From NCBI GenBank assembly GCA_029202665.1, contig CP119326.1, forward strand, positions 186,001 to 250,000: a stretch of 64,000 bases of DNA, written 5' to 3'. The position numbers and the translations under genes are program-made. Origin of the DNA: Candidatus Brevundimonas colombiensis. GTDB taxonomy: Bacteria; Pseudomonadota; Alphaproteobacteria; Caulobacterales; Caulobacteraceae. Shown here piece by piece: positions 33,202 to 43,012 of this stretch. The stretch's first letter is position 1; each line of letters starts with the position of its first letter. The notes under the pieces are model-generated. The model did not search any database. It saw only the letters and a list, made by a program, of their open reading frames with translations, and was not told where the DNA came from.

Positions 33202-36036
33202 TCAGAACTTGTAGTTCAGACCGACCGCAAAGGTGCGGCCATAGTGCTGGTAGTCGATGGTCTGGCGCTCATCGCCGTTCTGGAAGGTCTTGAACGGTTC
33301 GTCGGTCAGGTTGTTGACCTGGGCCAGAACGGACAGCCCCTCCAGCGCACCGGACTGGAACTCGTAACCGATCTGGGCGTCGACGACGGTCTCCGCCGCC
33401 ACCGAACGCAGGGTGCGACCGTTGCCGAACCCAGAAACCTCGCCCAGGTAGTCCGAACGATAGCGGGCCGAAATGCGCGACTGGAAGCCGTAACGCTCAT
33501 AATACAGCGAGCCGTTGATCACGTTCTCCGACAGACCCGGCAGGGCCGTGGGCGCCTGGGTCGGATCGGGCTGGACCTCGCTGTCGGTCGTGGAGGCGCT
33601 GAACTGGGCGCCGAAACCTTCGAGCGCCGGATGGAAGATGTCGAAGGGCGCCGAGATCGACAGCTCCAAACCCTTGATCCAGCCGCCTTCGCCGTTGTCC
33701 GGCGCCGACGACTTGCCGAAGTTGATGACGGGCGTCACGCCGCCGGTGGGATAGCCGGTGAAGTCGAAGATCTGGTCGTGGTTGTAAACGTAGCTTTCCA
33801 GATGCTTGTAGAAGGCCGCCAGCGAGATATAGCCCTTGCGATTGGCGAAATACTTCTCGAACGAAATATCCGCCACGTCAGCGATATAGGGGGTCAGCGT
33901 CGGATTGCCTCCAGAGGCGCTCCACGGCGAGTTCTGGTCGGCCGACGCATTGCCATTGTTCTTACCGTTGTCGAACGAATAGTTCCGCGAGGCGCGCATG
34001 TCGTCCATGCGGGCGCGGGCCAGGGTGCGGGCCGCCGCAAAGCGCACGAAGGCGTCGTCCGCGACCTGCAGGATGAAATTCGAGCTGGGCAGGATTTCCA
34101 GATAGTCCTTGCCGCCCGAAACGGCGATCGTTTCCGATACGCCAAGCCCAGCCTGACGGGCCGAGAACCCGGTGGAGTTCTGGTCCGTATAGACGAACTG
34201 CATACCGACGTTGCCCGTCAGGGGCATGCCGAACAGGTTGTGGTCGATGTTGGCGCGGACATAGGCGGTGGAGACCTTTTCCGTCACTTCCCAGTTGCCG
34301 GCGGCGACGTCGGCGTTCGGGTTGCGGATGCGGTTCAGCGCGCCGCTGTTGACCAGGCCCAGAGCATCGTAGCTCAGCACCTGCGAGATGCCGAGATAGC
34401 CCAGATCGGTCGGGTCCAGAAGGAAGGCCGTCGGCACGGTCAGATCGCCGCCGCCGGGCACGCCGAGGTAGTACTGATCATTGACGAAGGTCTTCTGGCG
34501 TTCGGTGTAGTTGATGCCGAAGTCGATGGACTTGAACGGACTCTGGTGCAGTTCGCGTGTGACCGAGAAGCGGGCGGCCTTCAGCTCGTCCTTGATGGAC
34601 GGGGTGTTCATATAGCCGGCCTGACCTTCAGGAATCACGTCGCCGCCCCAGCCTTGCGGGCTGGTGATCTTGATCAGCGCGGGGTCGGCATAGTTCAGGC
34701 GGCTGGTGAACTGCGTCACGCCGTCGCCGGTCAGCTGGAAGCCCAGGGTGTCCAGGGCGCCGTTGATGTTGCGGCCCGTGCCGGCGTTGGTTTCCAGGAT
34801 GATGTCGTTGCGCTCGACCTTGGAATAGCTGAGGTCCAGGTTCGCCGACCAGTCGTCGCTGATCGTGAACTCGGTGTTCCAGCCCAGGGCCGTGATGTTG
34901 CTGTCGCGCTTGTTCAGGTCGTTGCGGACCACGCCCTTGATGTTGTCCCAGGTCCCCGCCACGATCAGGCCGTTCTCAACGGTGTAGCCGGGACGCAGCG
35001 ACGGCGCCGGACGGCAGACGTTGGGCGTCGCGACATTGTTGGCGATCTGGCAACCGCCCAGGACGGTGTCGCTGCGTTTCGGGTTTTCAGCTAGACCGCC
35101 CCAGGCCAGCGGGAATTCGATGCCGCGCAGGACCTGGGTGTTCTTGAACTTGGAATAGAAGGCGTCAAACGTGGAGTGGATGCGGTCGTTCGGGCGCCAT
35201 TCCAGCACGCCCATATAGCCGTCGCGCTCCAGCTCCGACGACATGACGTAGGGCTTGACCCCGCCGGTCAGCAGATTGCCGTCAGAATAGTTCGGATAGC
35301 CCCAGGCGTTGAACCGCTCGGACTGATAGGGCGAGTTCATGTGGGCGTAACCCAGGGCCACGCCCAGGGTCCCGTCCAGGAATTGATCGACGTAGGAGAC
35401 GGTGTAGCGGTCGCCCTTGTCGGTGGTGCCCGAGTTCAGGGCGCCGATGTCATTCCACTCGTGGCGGTAGTTCAGGGCGATGGCCTGACGGCCATAGGCC
35501 AGCGGGCGCACGGTGCGCAGGTCGACGGTTCCGCCCAGGCCCTGGCCGATCAGGGCCGAATCCGGGGTTTTGTAGACGACGACGCTGGACAGCAGTTCGG
35601 CGGGGAACTGATCGAATTCGACGCCGCGGTTGTCGCCGGTCGTGACCAGTTCGCGACCGTTCAACAGGGCGGTGGTGAAGTCCGGGCCCAGCCCCCGGAT
35701 CGAGATCGCCTGGCTGCGGCCGTCGAGGCGCTGCATCGTCACGCCCGGCAGGCGCGCCAGGGATTCGGCGATGGACACGTCCGGCAGCTTGCCGATGTCC
35801 TCGGAGGAAATGACCTCGACGATCGAGGTGTTGTTGGCCTTGGCCGAGATCGAGGCTTCGATCGAGCGGCGGATGCCGGTGACGACGATTTCGCCGACTT
35901 CGGTCGGCTGGTCGCCAGCCTGAGCCGTCGTCCTCGCGGCGGTCTGGGCGTGGGCCGAGCCGACCGCCATGACGGCGGCTGCGCCGAAGGCGACGCCGGA
36001 CAGCAGACGCGCGCGTCGGTTGAGACGTTGGAACAT
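33202..36036 (-). CDS. TonB-dependent receptor of the Caulobacter type, probable maltodextrin transporter
   Basis: A 944-residue outer-membrane receptor. The start at 36036 was chosen because AGGAGG lies exactly 6 bp upstream; an ATG two codons earlier touches that site. Signal peptide MFQRLNRRARLLSGVAFGAA and following ends AHAQ. The TonB box is EIVVTGIRRS, and the plug has KLPDVSIAESLARLPGV and ISIRGLGPDFTTALLNGRE, typical of the large TonB receptors of Xanthomonas and Caulobacter. The last residues GLNYKF end in Phe. In Caulobacter crescentus, MalA of this class takes up maltodextrins. The neighbouring alpha-amylases and the MalY-like carrier support the same role here. Confidence 0.92.
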   Translation of the reverse strand: MFQRLNRRARLLSGVAFGAAAVMAVGSAHAQTAARTTAQAGDQPTEVGEIVVTGIRRSIEASISAKANNTSIVEVISSEDIGKLPDVSIAESLARLPGVTMQRLDGRSQAISIRGLGPDFTTALLNGRELVTTGDNRGVEFDQFPAELLSSVVVYKTPDSALIGQGLGGTVDLRTVRPLAYGRQAIALNYRHEWNDIGALNSGTTDKGDRYTVSYVDQFLDGTLGVALGYAHMNSPYQSERFNAWGYPNYSDGNLLTGGVKPYVMSSELERDGYMGVLEWRPNDRIHSTFDAFYSKFKNTQVLRGIEFPLAWGGLAENPKRSDTVLGGCQIANNVATPNVCRPAPSLRPGYTVENGLIVAGTWDNIKGVVRNDLNKRDSNITALGWNTEFTISDDWSANLDLSYSKVERNDIILETNAGTGRNINGALDTLGFQLTGDGVTQFTSRLNYADPALIKITSPQGWGGDVIPEGQAGYMNTPSIKDELKAARFSVTRELHQSPFKSIDFGINYTERQKTFVNDQYYLGVPGGGDLTVPTAFLLDPTDLGYLGISQVLSYDALGLVNSGALNRIRNPNADVAAGNWEVTEKVSTAYVRANIDHNLFGMPLTGNVGMQFVYTDQNSTGFSARQAGLGVSETIAVSGGKDYLEILPSSNFILQVADDAFVRFAAARTLARARMDDMRASRNYSFDNGKNNGNASADQNSPWSASGGNPTLTPYIADVADISFEKYFANRKGYISLAAFYKHLESYVYNHDQIFDFTGYPTGGVTPVINFGKSSAPDNGEGGWIKGLELSISAPFDIFHPALEGFGAQFSASTTDSEVQPDPTQAPTALPGLSENVINGSLYYERYGFQSRISARYRSDYLGEVSGFGNGRTLRSVAAETVVDAQIGYEFQSGALEGLSVLAQVNNLTDEPFKTFQNGDERQTIDYQHYGRTFAVGLNYKF

Positions 36037-36115
36037 GATCATCCTCCTGGGGCTGATCGCATTTCTGAACGTCGCGATCCTAAGCCGTCGCAAAAATATG
36101 CAAATCCTCGCGAAC

Positions 36116-36123
36116 CTTGCAAG
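36116..36123. promoter_or_regulatory. CTTGCAAG palindrome near the receptor promoter
   Basis: A perfect 8-bp palindrome with the same TTGCAA core as the site at 36262-36275. It lies 80 bp upstream of the receptor start in the 286-bp divergent gap. Confidence 0.35.
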
Positions 36124-36213
36124 CAGTTAATGTTGCCGCCCCTTTCCCGCCCTCAGACAAGCGGGATTTTTGCAACTGCGACACCTGATCACGCCGTGAT
36201 AGCCCGTTCAGAC

Positions 36214-36229
36214 TTTGCATTGCAGCAAA
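36214..36229. promoter_or_regulatory. TTTGC-N6-GCAAA inverted repeat in the glucan divergent promoter
   Basis: Perfect 5-base arms around ATTGCA. It is the middle of three GCAA-rich palindromes between the TonB receptor and the amylase gene, consistent with a regulatory region but without proven order. Confidence 0.4.
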
Positions 36230-36261
36230 AAACGACCCGCGTTGACAGGCGGCGCCATTGC

Positions 36262-36275
36262 TGCAAAATCTTGCA
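36262..36275. promoter_or_regulatory. TGCAA-AATC-TTGCA, putative LacI-family operator
   Basis: A perfect 5-base inverted repeat 47 bp upstream of the amylase ATG. A related sequence with TGCAAAATTTT lies in the LacI gene's own promoter (40862-40877), which makes the LacI protein of this locus the likely binder. Confidence 0.5.
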
Positions 36276-36322
36276 AACTGATCTGGAAGGCTTTGCATCG
36301 ACCAGACGTTTGGGAGCGACGA

Positions 36323-38140
36323 ATGACGAACAAAGCCAGGACACCGAACAGATGGCGCGCGTTTGCGGCCGCGACTGTCCTGATGTCGGCCGTCGCCGGC
36401 TCGACGCTGGCCCAGACCGCCCCGGCGCCCGCCGTTCTGGAGGCGCTGCGCCAGCGCCCGCCTCAGGACGAGGTGATCTATTTCCTGTTGCCCGACCGGT
36501 TCGCCAACGGCGATCCCGCCAACGACCGCGGCGGTTATGCGCCCCAGCGGCTGGTCAGCGGCTTCGACCCGACGGACACTGACTTCTATCACGGCGGCGA
36601 TCTGGCGGGGGTGATCCAGCGGCTGGACTATATCCAGGGCCTGGGGGCGACGGCTGTCTGGCTGGCGCCTATCTTCAAGAACAAACCGGTCCAGACGCAT
36701 GGCGACTATACCGGCGCGGCGCATCACGGATACTGGATCACCGACTTCACCACCGTCGACCCCCATTTCGGCGACGAGGCGACGATGCGCGCCTTGGTCG
36801 ATGCGGCCCATGCGCGCGGCATGAAGGCCTATCTGGACATCGTCGCCAACCACACCGCCGACGTCATCCGCTATCGCGAATGCCCGCAGAACGACTGCGC
36901 CTATCGCAGCCGCGCCGACTATCCCTATACGCGCAAGGGCGGGGTGGACGGGGCGCCGATCAACGACGGCTTCGACGGCCGCGACTTCACGCGCCTGACC
37001 CGGCCCGACTATGCCTACACGCCTTACATCCCGGCGGGTGAGGAGAACGCCAAGGTTCCGGCCTGGCTGAACGATCCCATCCGCTATCACAACCGGGGCG
37101 AAAGCACCTTTTCGGGCGAAAGCAGCCTGGATGGCGACTTCGCCGGTCTGGACGACCTGCTGACCGAGGACCCGGTGGTCGTCCAGGGCATGATCGACAT
37201 CTTCGGCGGCTGGATCGACCGATACGGCATCGACGGCTATCGCATCGACACGGCCCGCCATGTGAATCCCGCCTTCTGGCGGGCCTTCATCCCCGCCATG
37301 AAGGCCCGCGCCGCGGCCAAGGGCATCCCCAACTTCCACATCTTCGGCGAGGTCTATGATCCCGATCCAGCCGTGACGGCGCGGTTCACGCGGGTCGATG
37401 GCTATCCGGCCGTGCTGGACTTTCCGTTCCAGAAGCAGGCGACCGACGTCGCGGCGGGCAAGGTCGGGACCGACGCCCTGGCCCGGCTGTTCGACGCCGA
37501 CGCGATCTATGCGGACGGCGCGGAGACGGCTGCCATCCTGCCGACATTCCTGGGCAATCACGACATGGGCCGAATCGGCTTCTTCGTGAAGCAGGCCAAC
37601 CCAGAGGCCGACGACGCCGAACTGCTGGCCCGGATCAAGCTGGCCCATGCGCTGATGATGTTCAGCCGGGGCGTGCCCACCCTCTATTACGGCGACGAGC
37701 AGGGTTTGGCCGGCGCGGGCGGATACGGAAACTCGCGCCAGGACATGTGGCCCAGCCGCACGCCGGTCTATGCGAACGAGACGCCGGTCGGAGGTCGCCA
37801 GCCGGCCTATTCGACCGAGGCGCCGCTTTACAAAGCCATCGCGGAAATGGCGCGCCTGCGCGCCGCCGAACCGGCGTTGCGTCGTGGTCGTCAGGTCGTG
37901 CGCGCCTATGGCGACAAGCCGGGTCTGTTCGCCCTGTCACGCCTGACCGACGACGGCGGCGAGGTGCTGGTCCTGTTCAACACCTCGACCGCGCCCGTCA
38001 GCGCCCAGGTCGAGGTGGAGCCCGGCTCGCTTCGGTGGCAGGCTCTGCGCGGCGACTGCGCCGCCCGTTCGTCGGCGCCCGCCAGCGTCGCCGTTCGCGT
38101 TTCCCCTCTCGACTACCTCGTTTGCAAGAGCGTTCCGTGA
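36323..38140 (+). CDS. Periplasmic GH13 alpha-amylase/cyclomaltodextrinase-type enzyme
   Basis: A 605-residue glycoside hydrolase family 13 enzyme with a signal peptide ending STLAQ. The TIM-barrel residues are the nucleophile D309 (YRIDTARH), the acid/base E343 (IFGEVYD) and the stabiliser D414 (LGNHDMGR). VIYFLLPDRFANGDPAND is typical of the subgroup of periplasmic amylases in SusA-like systems. It would cut alpha-1,4-glucans to short maltodextrins. GGGAG lies 7 bp upstream of the ATG at 36323; the frame is open upstream only through the promoter. Its stop overlaps the GTG of the next gene (GTGA). Confidence 0.93.
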   Translation: MTNKARTPNRWRAFAAATVLMSAVAGSTLAQTAPAPAVLEALRQRPPQDEVIYFLLPDRFANGDPANDRGGYAPQRLVSGFDPTDTDFYHGGDLAGVIQRLDYIQGLGATAVWLAPIFKNKPVQTHGDYTGAAHHGYWITDFTTVDPHFGDEATMRALVDAAHARGMKAYLDIVANHTADVIRYRECPQNDCAYRSRADYPYTRKGGVDGAPINDGFDGRDFTRLTRPDYAYTPYIPAGEENAKVPAWLNDPIRYHNRGESTFSGESSLDGDFAGLDDLLTEDPVVVQGMIDIFGGWIDRYGIDGYRIDTARHVNPAFWRAFIPAMKARAAAKGIPNFHIFGEVYDPDPAVTARFTRVDGYPAVLDFPFQKQATDVAAGKVGTDALARLFDADAIYADGAETAAILPTFLGNHDMGRIGFFVKQANPEADDAELLARIKLAHALMMFSRGVPTLYYGDEQGLAGAGGYGNSRQDMWPSRTPVYANETPVGGRQPAYSTEAPLYKAIAEMARLRAAEPALRRGRQVVRAYGDKPGLFALSRLTDDGGEVLVLFNTSTAPVSAQVEVEPGSLRWQALRGDCAARSSAPASVAVRVSPLDYLVCKSVP

Positions 38141-39786
38141 CCGCCCAACCCCTCGACCTTTCCCCGGCGGACGCCGCATCGATCCCGGCCGCAGCGCGCG
38201 ACTGGTGGCGGGGCGCGGTCCTGTATCAGATCTATCCGCGCAGCTTCGCCGATGCGAACGACGACGGCGTGGGCGACCTGAAAGGGATCGCCGACCATCT
38301 GGATCATGTCGCCAGCCTGGGCGTGGACGGGGTATGGCTGTCGCCCTTCTTCAAGTCGCCGATGAAGGACTTCGGCTATGACGTGTCGGACTATTGCGAC
38401 GTCGATCCGATCTTCGGAACTCTGGCCGATTTCGACGCCCTGATCGCGCGCGCCCATGCCCTGGGGCTGAAGGTCGTTATCGACCAGGTCTTTTCGCATA
38501 CCTCGGACGAACACCCCTGGTTCACCGACAGCCGCGCCAGCCGCGACGGCGACCACGCCGACTGGTACGTCTGGGCCGACGCCAAGCCCGACGGTTCGCC
38601 CCCCTCGAACTGGCAGTCGGTGTTCGGCGGCCCGGCCTGGACCTGGGACGCGCGGCGCGGCCAGTATTACATGCACAACTTCCTGGCCTCTCAGCCCCAG
38701 CTGAACGTCAGGAACCCGGCGGTGCAGGACGCCCTGATCGCGGCGGCGCGGTTCTGGCTGGACCGGGGCGTGGACGGCTTCCGTCTGGATGCGATCAACT
38801 TCGCCATTCACGATCCGTCCTTGCGCGACAATCCGCCGATCGACGACGGCAAGAAGCGGACGCGGCCGTTCGACTTCCAGGACAAGATCTACAACCAGTC
38901 CCATCCCGACATCATCGGTTTCCTGAACCGCATCCGAGCCCTGACCGACAGCTATGACGCCCGGTTCACGGTGGCCGAGGTCGGCGGCGACCACGCCGAC
39001 CGCGAGATGAAGGAATTCACCGCCGGGAGCGACCGGCTGCATTCGGCCTATGGCTTCCTCTACCTCTACGCCGACACGCTGAGGGGCGAGCTGATCGGCC
39101 AGGGCGACCGGATGTGGCCGGACCAGCAGGGCGAGGGCTGGCCGTCCTGGACCTTCTCGAACCACGATGCGCCGCGCGCGGTGTCGCGTTGGGCCAGGGG
39201 GCGCGACGAAAAGGCGTTCTCGGAAATGGCCCTGCTGCTGCTGATGAGCTTGCGCGGCAATGTCTTCGTCTATCAGGGCGAGGAGCTGGGCCTGCCCCAG
39301 GCCGAGGTGCCGTTCGAGCGGCTGGTCGATCCCGAAGCCATCGCCAACTGGCCCCAGACCCTGGGCCGCGACGGCGCCCGCACGCCCATGCCCTGGATCG
39401 CCGCCGCACCCAATGCGGGCTTCTCGACCGTGGAGCCGTGGCTGCCGGTCGATCCGCGACACCAGGCGCTGGCGGTGGACGCGCAGGAGGCGGACCCGAA
39501 CTCGATCCTGCACGCCGCGCGCCGCATCATCGCCCTGCGTCAGGGTCATCCCGCGCTGCGGACCGGCGGTCTGGAGATCGAGAGCGCGGGCGACCTGGTG
39601 GTCTTCCGCCGGTTCGAACGGGCCGAGGGCGGCGAGCGGCTGCTGTGCGTGTTCAACCTGGGCTTCAAGGCCGTGGACTGGGCGCCGCCCGCTGGCGCCC
39701 GCCAAATCGCAGCGGTCAACTGGACCGAGACGGACGGCGCGGCGCTGAGGCCGCTGGCCGGTCTGATCTTCGCCGACGCCGGATGA
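38137..39786 (+). CDS. Cytoplasmic GH13 alpha-glucosidase (subfamily 23-like)
   Basis: A 549-residue oligo-alpha-glucosidase. It begins at a GTG (38137) that overlaps the amylase stop. WWRGAVLYQIYPRSFADAN is the standard N-terminus of GH13 alpha-glucosidases. Catalytic residues are D218 (GFRLDAINF), E281 (TVAEVGGDH) and D344 (SNHDAPR). No signal peptide is present, so it acts in the cytoplasm on maltose or small maltodextrins brought in by the carrier. Close relatives in Caulobacter and Xanthomonas hydrolyse and transglucosylate maltose and related disaccharides. Confidence 0.94.
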   Translation: MTAQPLDLSPADAASIPAAARDWWRGAVLYQIYPRSFADANDDGVGDLKGIADHLDHVASLGVDGVWLSPFFKSPMKDFGYDVSDYCDVDPIFGTLADFDALIARAHALGLKVVIDQVFSHTSDEHPWFTDSRASRDGDHADWYVWADAKPDGSPPSNWQSVFGGPAWTWDARRGQYYMHNFLASQPQLNVRNPAVQDALIAAARFWLDRGVDGFRLDAINFAIHDPSLRDNPPIDDGKKRTRPFDFQDKIYNQSHPDIIGFLNRIRALTDSYDARFTVAEVGGDHADREMKEFTAGSDRLHSAYGFLYLYADTLRGELIGQGDRMWPDQQGEGWPSWTFSNHDAPRAVSRWARGRDEKAFSEMALLLLMSLRGNVFVYQGEELGLPQAEVPFERLVDPEAIANWPQTLGRDGARTPMPWIAAAPNAGFSTVEPWLPVDPRHQALAVDAQEADPNSILHAARRIIALRQGHPALRTGGLEIESAGDLVVFRRFERAEGGERLLCVFNLGFKAVDWAPPAGARQIAAVNWTETDGAALRPLAGLIFADAG

Positions 39787-39791
39787 GGGGG

Positions 39792-40829
39792 TCAGCCGCC
39801 GCAGGTCTCGCGAACGATCAACTCGGTCGGAACGCGCTCGGACCGGCCGGCGCCCATGCCGACGCCCATGCCGGCGGATGCGCCGCCGTGATCCAGCAGT
39901 TTGGAGACCATCAACCGGCCGGCCTTCATCGTGTCCTGGGCGATGGTGCTGAGCGCCGGGCGCGAATAGCGGCTGAACGGCACATTGTCGAAACCGATGA
40001 CCGAGACCTGGCCCGGCACGTCAACGCCCGCGTGCAACAGGGCGCGCACGGCGCCCAGGGCGATCTGGTCCGACGCCGCCACCACCCCGTCGAAGGCGAC
40101 GCCGCGTCGGATCAGGGCGTCCACGGCGGCCTCGGCCGACTCGACCTCGAAGTGGGCGGGCACGATCCGTTCGGCCTCGGCCTCCAGCCCGCTCTGGTTC
40201 AGGGCGTCCAGATAGCCGCGATGGCGCTGCATGGCCTCGGGCGGATCGAGGTCGCCCAGGAAGACGATGCGCTTTCGCCCCAGTCGCGCCAGATGCAGGG
40301 TCGCGCGCCGTCCGCCCGAGATATTGTCCGAGCCGATGGAGCAATAGTCCTGATCCGGCAGTTCGGCGCCCCAGACGACGAACCGATGGTCGGCGTCCAC
40401 CAGCCGGTTGAAGGCCGAATGCAGGCTGGACTGGCCCAGGAAGATCACCCCGTCCGCCCGGCTGGTGTTCAGCGCCGCCGACAGCTCGTCATAGTTGGCG
40501 GGCGAGATATGGCTCATCAACAGGTCGCAGCCGCGTTCGCGCGCCGCCTCGCCCACCCCGGCCAGAAGCTCAAGGAAGAAGGGATCGCTGAGGCGCCCTT
40601 CCCGCCCCTGCGGGCGCGGCACGACCAGGGCGATGGTGCCCTGGGCGCCGATCGGTCCGGCGGGCATGTGGCGGCGGAACGGATAGTCATGCTCCTTGGC
40701 CAGCTTCCAGATCGTCTGTTTGGTGCGGTCGTTGACGGCGGGGCTGTCGTTCAGGGCGCGCGAGGCGGTGGCGATGGACACCCCGGCCAGGCGGGCGATG
40801 TCTTCCAGTCGGGTGGTCTTGCGGCTCAA
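39792..40829 (-). CDS. LacI-family repressor of the glucan locus
   Basis: A 345-residue LacI regulator. HTH and hinge: LEDIARLAGVSIATASRALN, then DSPAVNDRTKQTIWKLAKE. The sugar-binding core ends with VSVIGFDNVPFSRYSRPALS. A short Gly/Ala/Met-rich insert (ASAGMGVGMGAG) sits near the C-terminus, between HGG and the final strand, and is unlike most homologs. It is divergent from the GH97 gene and convergent with the alpha-glucosidase gene. Maltose or a related glucoside is the expected inducer. Confidence 0.93.
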   Translation of the reverse strand: MSRKTTRLEDIARLAGVSIATASRALNDSPAVNDRTKQTIWKLAKEHDYPFRRHMPAGPIGAQGTIALVVPRPQGREGRLSDPFFLELLAGVGEAARERGCDLLMSHISPANYDELSAALNTSRADGVIFLGQSSLHSAFNRLVDADHRFVVWGAELPDQDYCSIGSDNISGGRRATLHLARLGRKRIVFLGDLDPPEAMQRHRGYLDALNQSGLEAEAERIVPAHFEVESAEAAVDALIRRGVAFDGVVAASDQIALGAVRALLHAGVDVPGQVSVIGFDNVPFSRYSRPALSTIAQDTMKAGRLMVSKLLDHGGASAGMGVGMGAGRSERVPTELIVRETCGG

Positions 40830-40861
40830 GGTCGCGGGTCCTCACAGCAGCGTGGCGATAC

Positions 40862-40877
40862 TGCAAAATTTTCTGCA
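40862..40877. promoter_or_regulatory. TGCAAAATTTTCTGCA, putative LacI operator at lacI/GH97
   Basis: An imperfect palindrome in the 103-bp gap between the divergent LacI and GH97 genes. It shares TGCAAAAT with the site at 36262. Autoregulation plus control of the GH97-transporter-GH15 operon is inferred. Confidence 0.45.
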
Positions 40878-40932
40878 AATATTTCAGCCACCGTTCGCGG
40901 CGGTTGGCAAGAGGCGGCGTAACGGAGTTCCC

Positions 40933-42999
40933 ATGATGCAGCGCAGATCCTTCCTGGCCCTCGGCGGCGTATCGATTCTGGCCTTTGGGGCGACCGGCGC
41001 GCGGGCCCAGACCTCGCCCGCCCACGCTCGCGCCTCATCGCCCGGCGGGGTTCTGACGGTCGAGGCCTTCACCGACAACGACGGCCGGCCGATGTATTCG
41101 GTTCTGCGTCAGGGCCGGGTCGTGGTGGCGCCGTCCAAGCTGGGCTTCCTTTTGACCGACGCCCCGGCCATCGAACGCGGCCTGGCCATCACCGCCAGCC
41201 AGCCTGTAACCGTCGACGACACCTGGGAGCAGCCGTGGGGCGAGCGCCGCTTCATCCGCAACCACTATAACGAATGGCGCGTCACCTATGCCGAGACGGG
41301 CGGCCTGCAGCGGCGCGTGGACGTTGTGTTCCGCCTTTATGACGACGGCCTGGGCTTCCGCTACGAGTTCCCCGACCAGCCCGCGCTGAAGACCGTTCGC
41401 ATCGGATCGGAACTGACCGAGTTCAACCTGGCCGAAAACGGCGAGGCTCTGTGGTGCCCGGCCTGGGAATGGAACCGCGAGGAATACCTCTATAGCCGCA
41501 CCCTCATCGACGCCGTCGGCACCGCCCAGACACCGATGACGGTCAAGGGCCAGTCCGGCCTGCACGTCTCGATCCACGAGGCAGCCTGCCTCGACTATGC
41601 AGGCATGAACCTGCGCCGGTCCGAGGGGACCAGATTCCGCGCGCAACTGACGCCCGGCCTGACCAATGCAGCGGTGGTGCGCGAGGCGCCGTTCAACACC
41701 CCGTGGCGCACGTTGCAGATCGCGGACGATGGCGCGGGCCTGATCGAATCCAGCCTGATCCTGAACCTGAACGAGCCGAACAAACTGGGCGACGTCAGCT
41801 GGTTCAAGCCGATGAAATACGTCGGCGTCTGGTGGGAGATGCACCTGGAGCTGAAGACCTGGAACTCCGGTCCCAAACACGGCGCCACCACCGAGAACGC
41901 GATCAAACACATCGACTTCGCCGCCAAGCACGGCCTGGGCGGGGTGCTGGTCGAGGGCTGGAACAAGGGCTGGGACGGCCAGTGGTTCGCCAATGGTTCG
42001 GACTTCAGCTTCACCGAGGCCTATCCCGATTTCGACATTGAAGCGGTCTGCGCCCATGCCCGCGCCAAGGGGGTGCAGCTGATCGGCCACCACGAGACGG
42101 GCGGCAACGCCTTCCACTATGAACAGCAGCTTGAACCGGCAATGGCGCTGTACGAACGGCTGGGCGTCCATTCGGTCAAGACCGGCTATGTCGCCGATGC
42201 GGGCGGGGCGCGCGTCGCGGGACCGGACGGCCGGATGGTCATGGCCTGGCACGAAAGCCAGCCGATGGCCCAGCACCATATGCAGGTGATCGAGGCGGGC
42301 GCCCGGCACAAGGTCGCCGTCAACGCCCACGAGCCGTTCAAGGACACGGGCCTGCGCCGCACCTGGCCCAATATGATCAGCCGCGAAGGCCAGCGGGGCA
42401 TGGAATATTCGGCCTGGGGAAATCCCGGCAATCCGCCCGAACACGAGCCGAACCTGGTCTTCACCCGCCTGCTGGCCGGGCCGATGGACTATACGCCCGG
42501 CATCTTCGGCATGGAGACTCGCAGCCCCGGCGGGGTGAAGACGACCTGGGCGAAACAGCTGGCCCTCTATGTCGTCATCTACAGCCCGATCCAGATGGCG
42601 GCGGACCTGCTGGTCAACTACGAGGCCAATCCCGGCCCGTTCCAGTTCATCAAGGACGTGCCCTGCGACTGGGCCGAGACCCGCGTGCTGGCCGCCGAAA
42701 TGGGCGACTATGTCGTCATCGCGCGTAAGGACCGCGCCTCCGACGTCTGGGCCCTGGGCGCCGTCACCGACGAGCATCCGCGCGTCCTGACCGCGCCGCT
42801 GGACTTCCTGGACGCCGGCCGCCGCTACCGCGCCGAAATCTATCGCGACGGCCCGGACGCCGACTACAAGGGCAAACGCGAGGACATCGTGATCGAGCAG
42901 CGCGAGGTTAAGTCGGGCGACGTCCTGACCCTGGCCCTGGCGCCCGGCGGCGGACAGGCGATCCGGTTCGTGCCGATGGGAAGGGCGCGGCGCAGATGA
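40933..42999 (+). CDS. Tat-exported GH97 alpha-glucosidase (SusB-like)
   Basis: A 688-residue glycoside hydrolase family 97 enzyme. The N-terminus MMQRRSFLALGGVSILAF is a twin-arginine (Tat) signal. The N-terminal beta-sandwich and the barrel motifs VGVWWEMHLE, VNAHEPFKDTGLRRT and GMEYSAWG mark GH97. E467 and E491 are 24 residues apart, like the two catalytic glutamates E508 and E532 of SusB, and E397 lies near the E439 position. This points to the inverting alpha-glucosidase subgroup, which releases glucose from maltodextrin ends in the periplasm. ACGGAG precedes the ATG at 40933. Confidence 0.92.
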   Translation: MMQRRSFLALGGVSILAFGATGARAQTSPAHARASSPGGVLTVEAFTDNDGRPMYSVLRQGRVVVAPSKLGFLLTDAPAIERGLAITASQPVTVDDTWEQPWGERRFIRNHYNEWRVTYAETGGLQRRVDVVFRLYDDGLGFRYEFPDQPALKTVRIGSELTEFNLAENGEALWCPAWEWNREEYLYSRTLIDAVGTAQTPMTVKGQSGLHVSIHEAACLDYAGMNLRRSEGTRFRAQLTPGLTNAAVVREAPFNTPWRTLQIADDGAGLIESSLILNLNEPNKLGDVSWFKPMKYVGVWWEMHLELKTWNSGPKHGATTENAIKHIDFAAKHGLGGVLVEGWNKGWDGQWFANGSDFSFTEAYPDFDIEAVCAHARAKGVQLIGHHETGGNAFHYEQQLEPAMALYERLGVHSVKTGYVADAGGARVAGPDGRMVMAWHESQPMAQHHMQVIEAGARHKVAVNAHEPFKDTGLRRTWPNMISREGQRGMEYSAWGNPGNPPEHEPNLVFTRLLAGPMDYTPGIFGMETRSPGGVKTTWAKQLALYVVIYSPIQMAADLLVNYEANPGPFQFIKDVPCDWAETRVLAAEMGDYVVIARKDRASDVWALGAVTDEHPRVLTAPLDFLDAGRRYRAEIYRDGPDADYKGKREDIVIEQREVKSGDVLTLALAPGGGQAIRFVPMGRARRR

Positions 43000-43012
43000 G
43001 TTTCTCCGCCAA

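Noticed and set aside
37747..38136. 130-residue N-terminal extension of the GH13 alpha-glucosidase
   Set aside because: It overlaps the amylase gene in another frame and has shadow-like composition. The GTG at 38137 overlaps the amylase stop and begins the known N-terminus.
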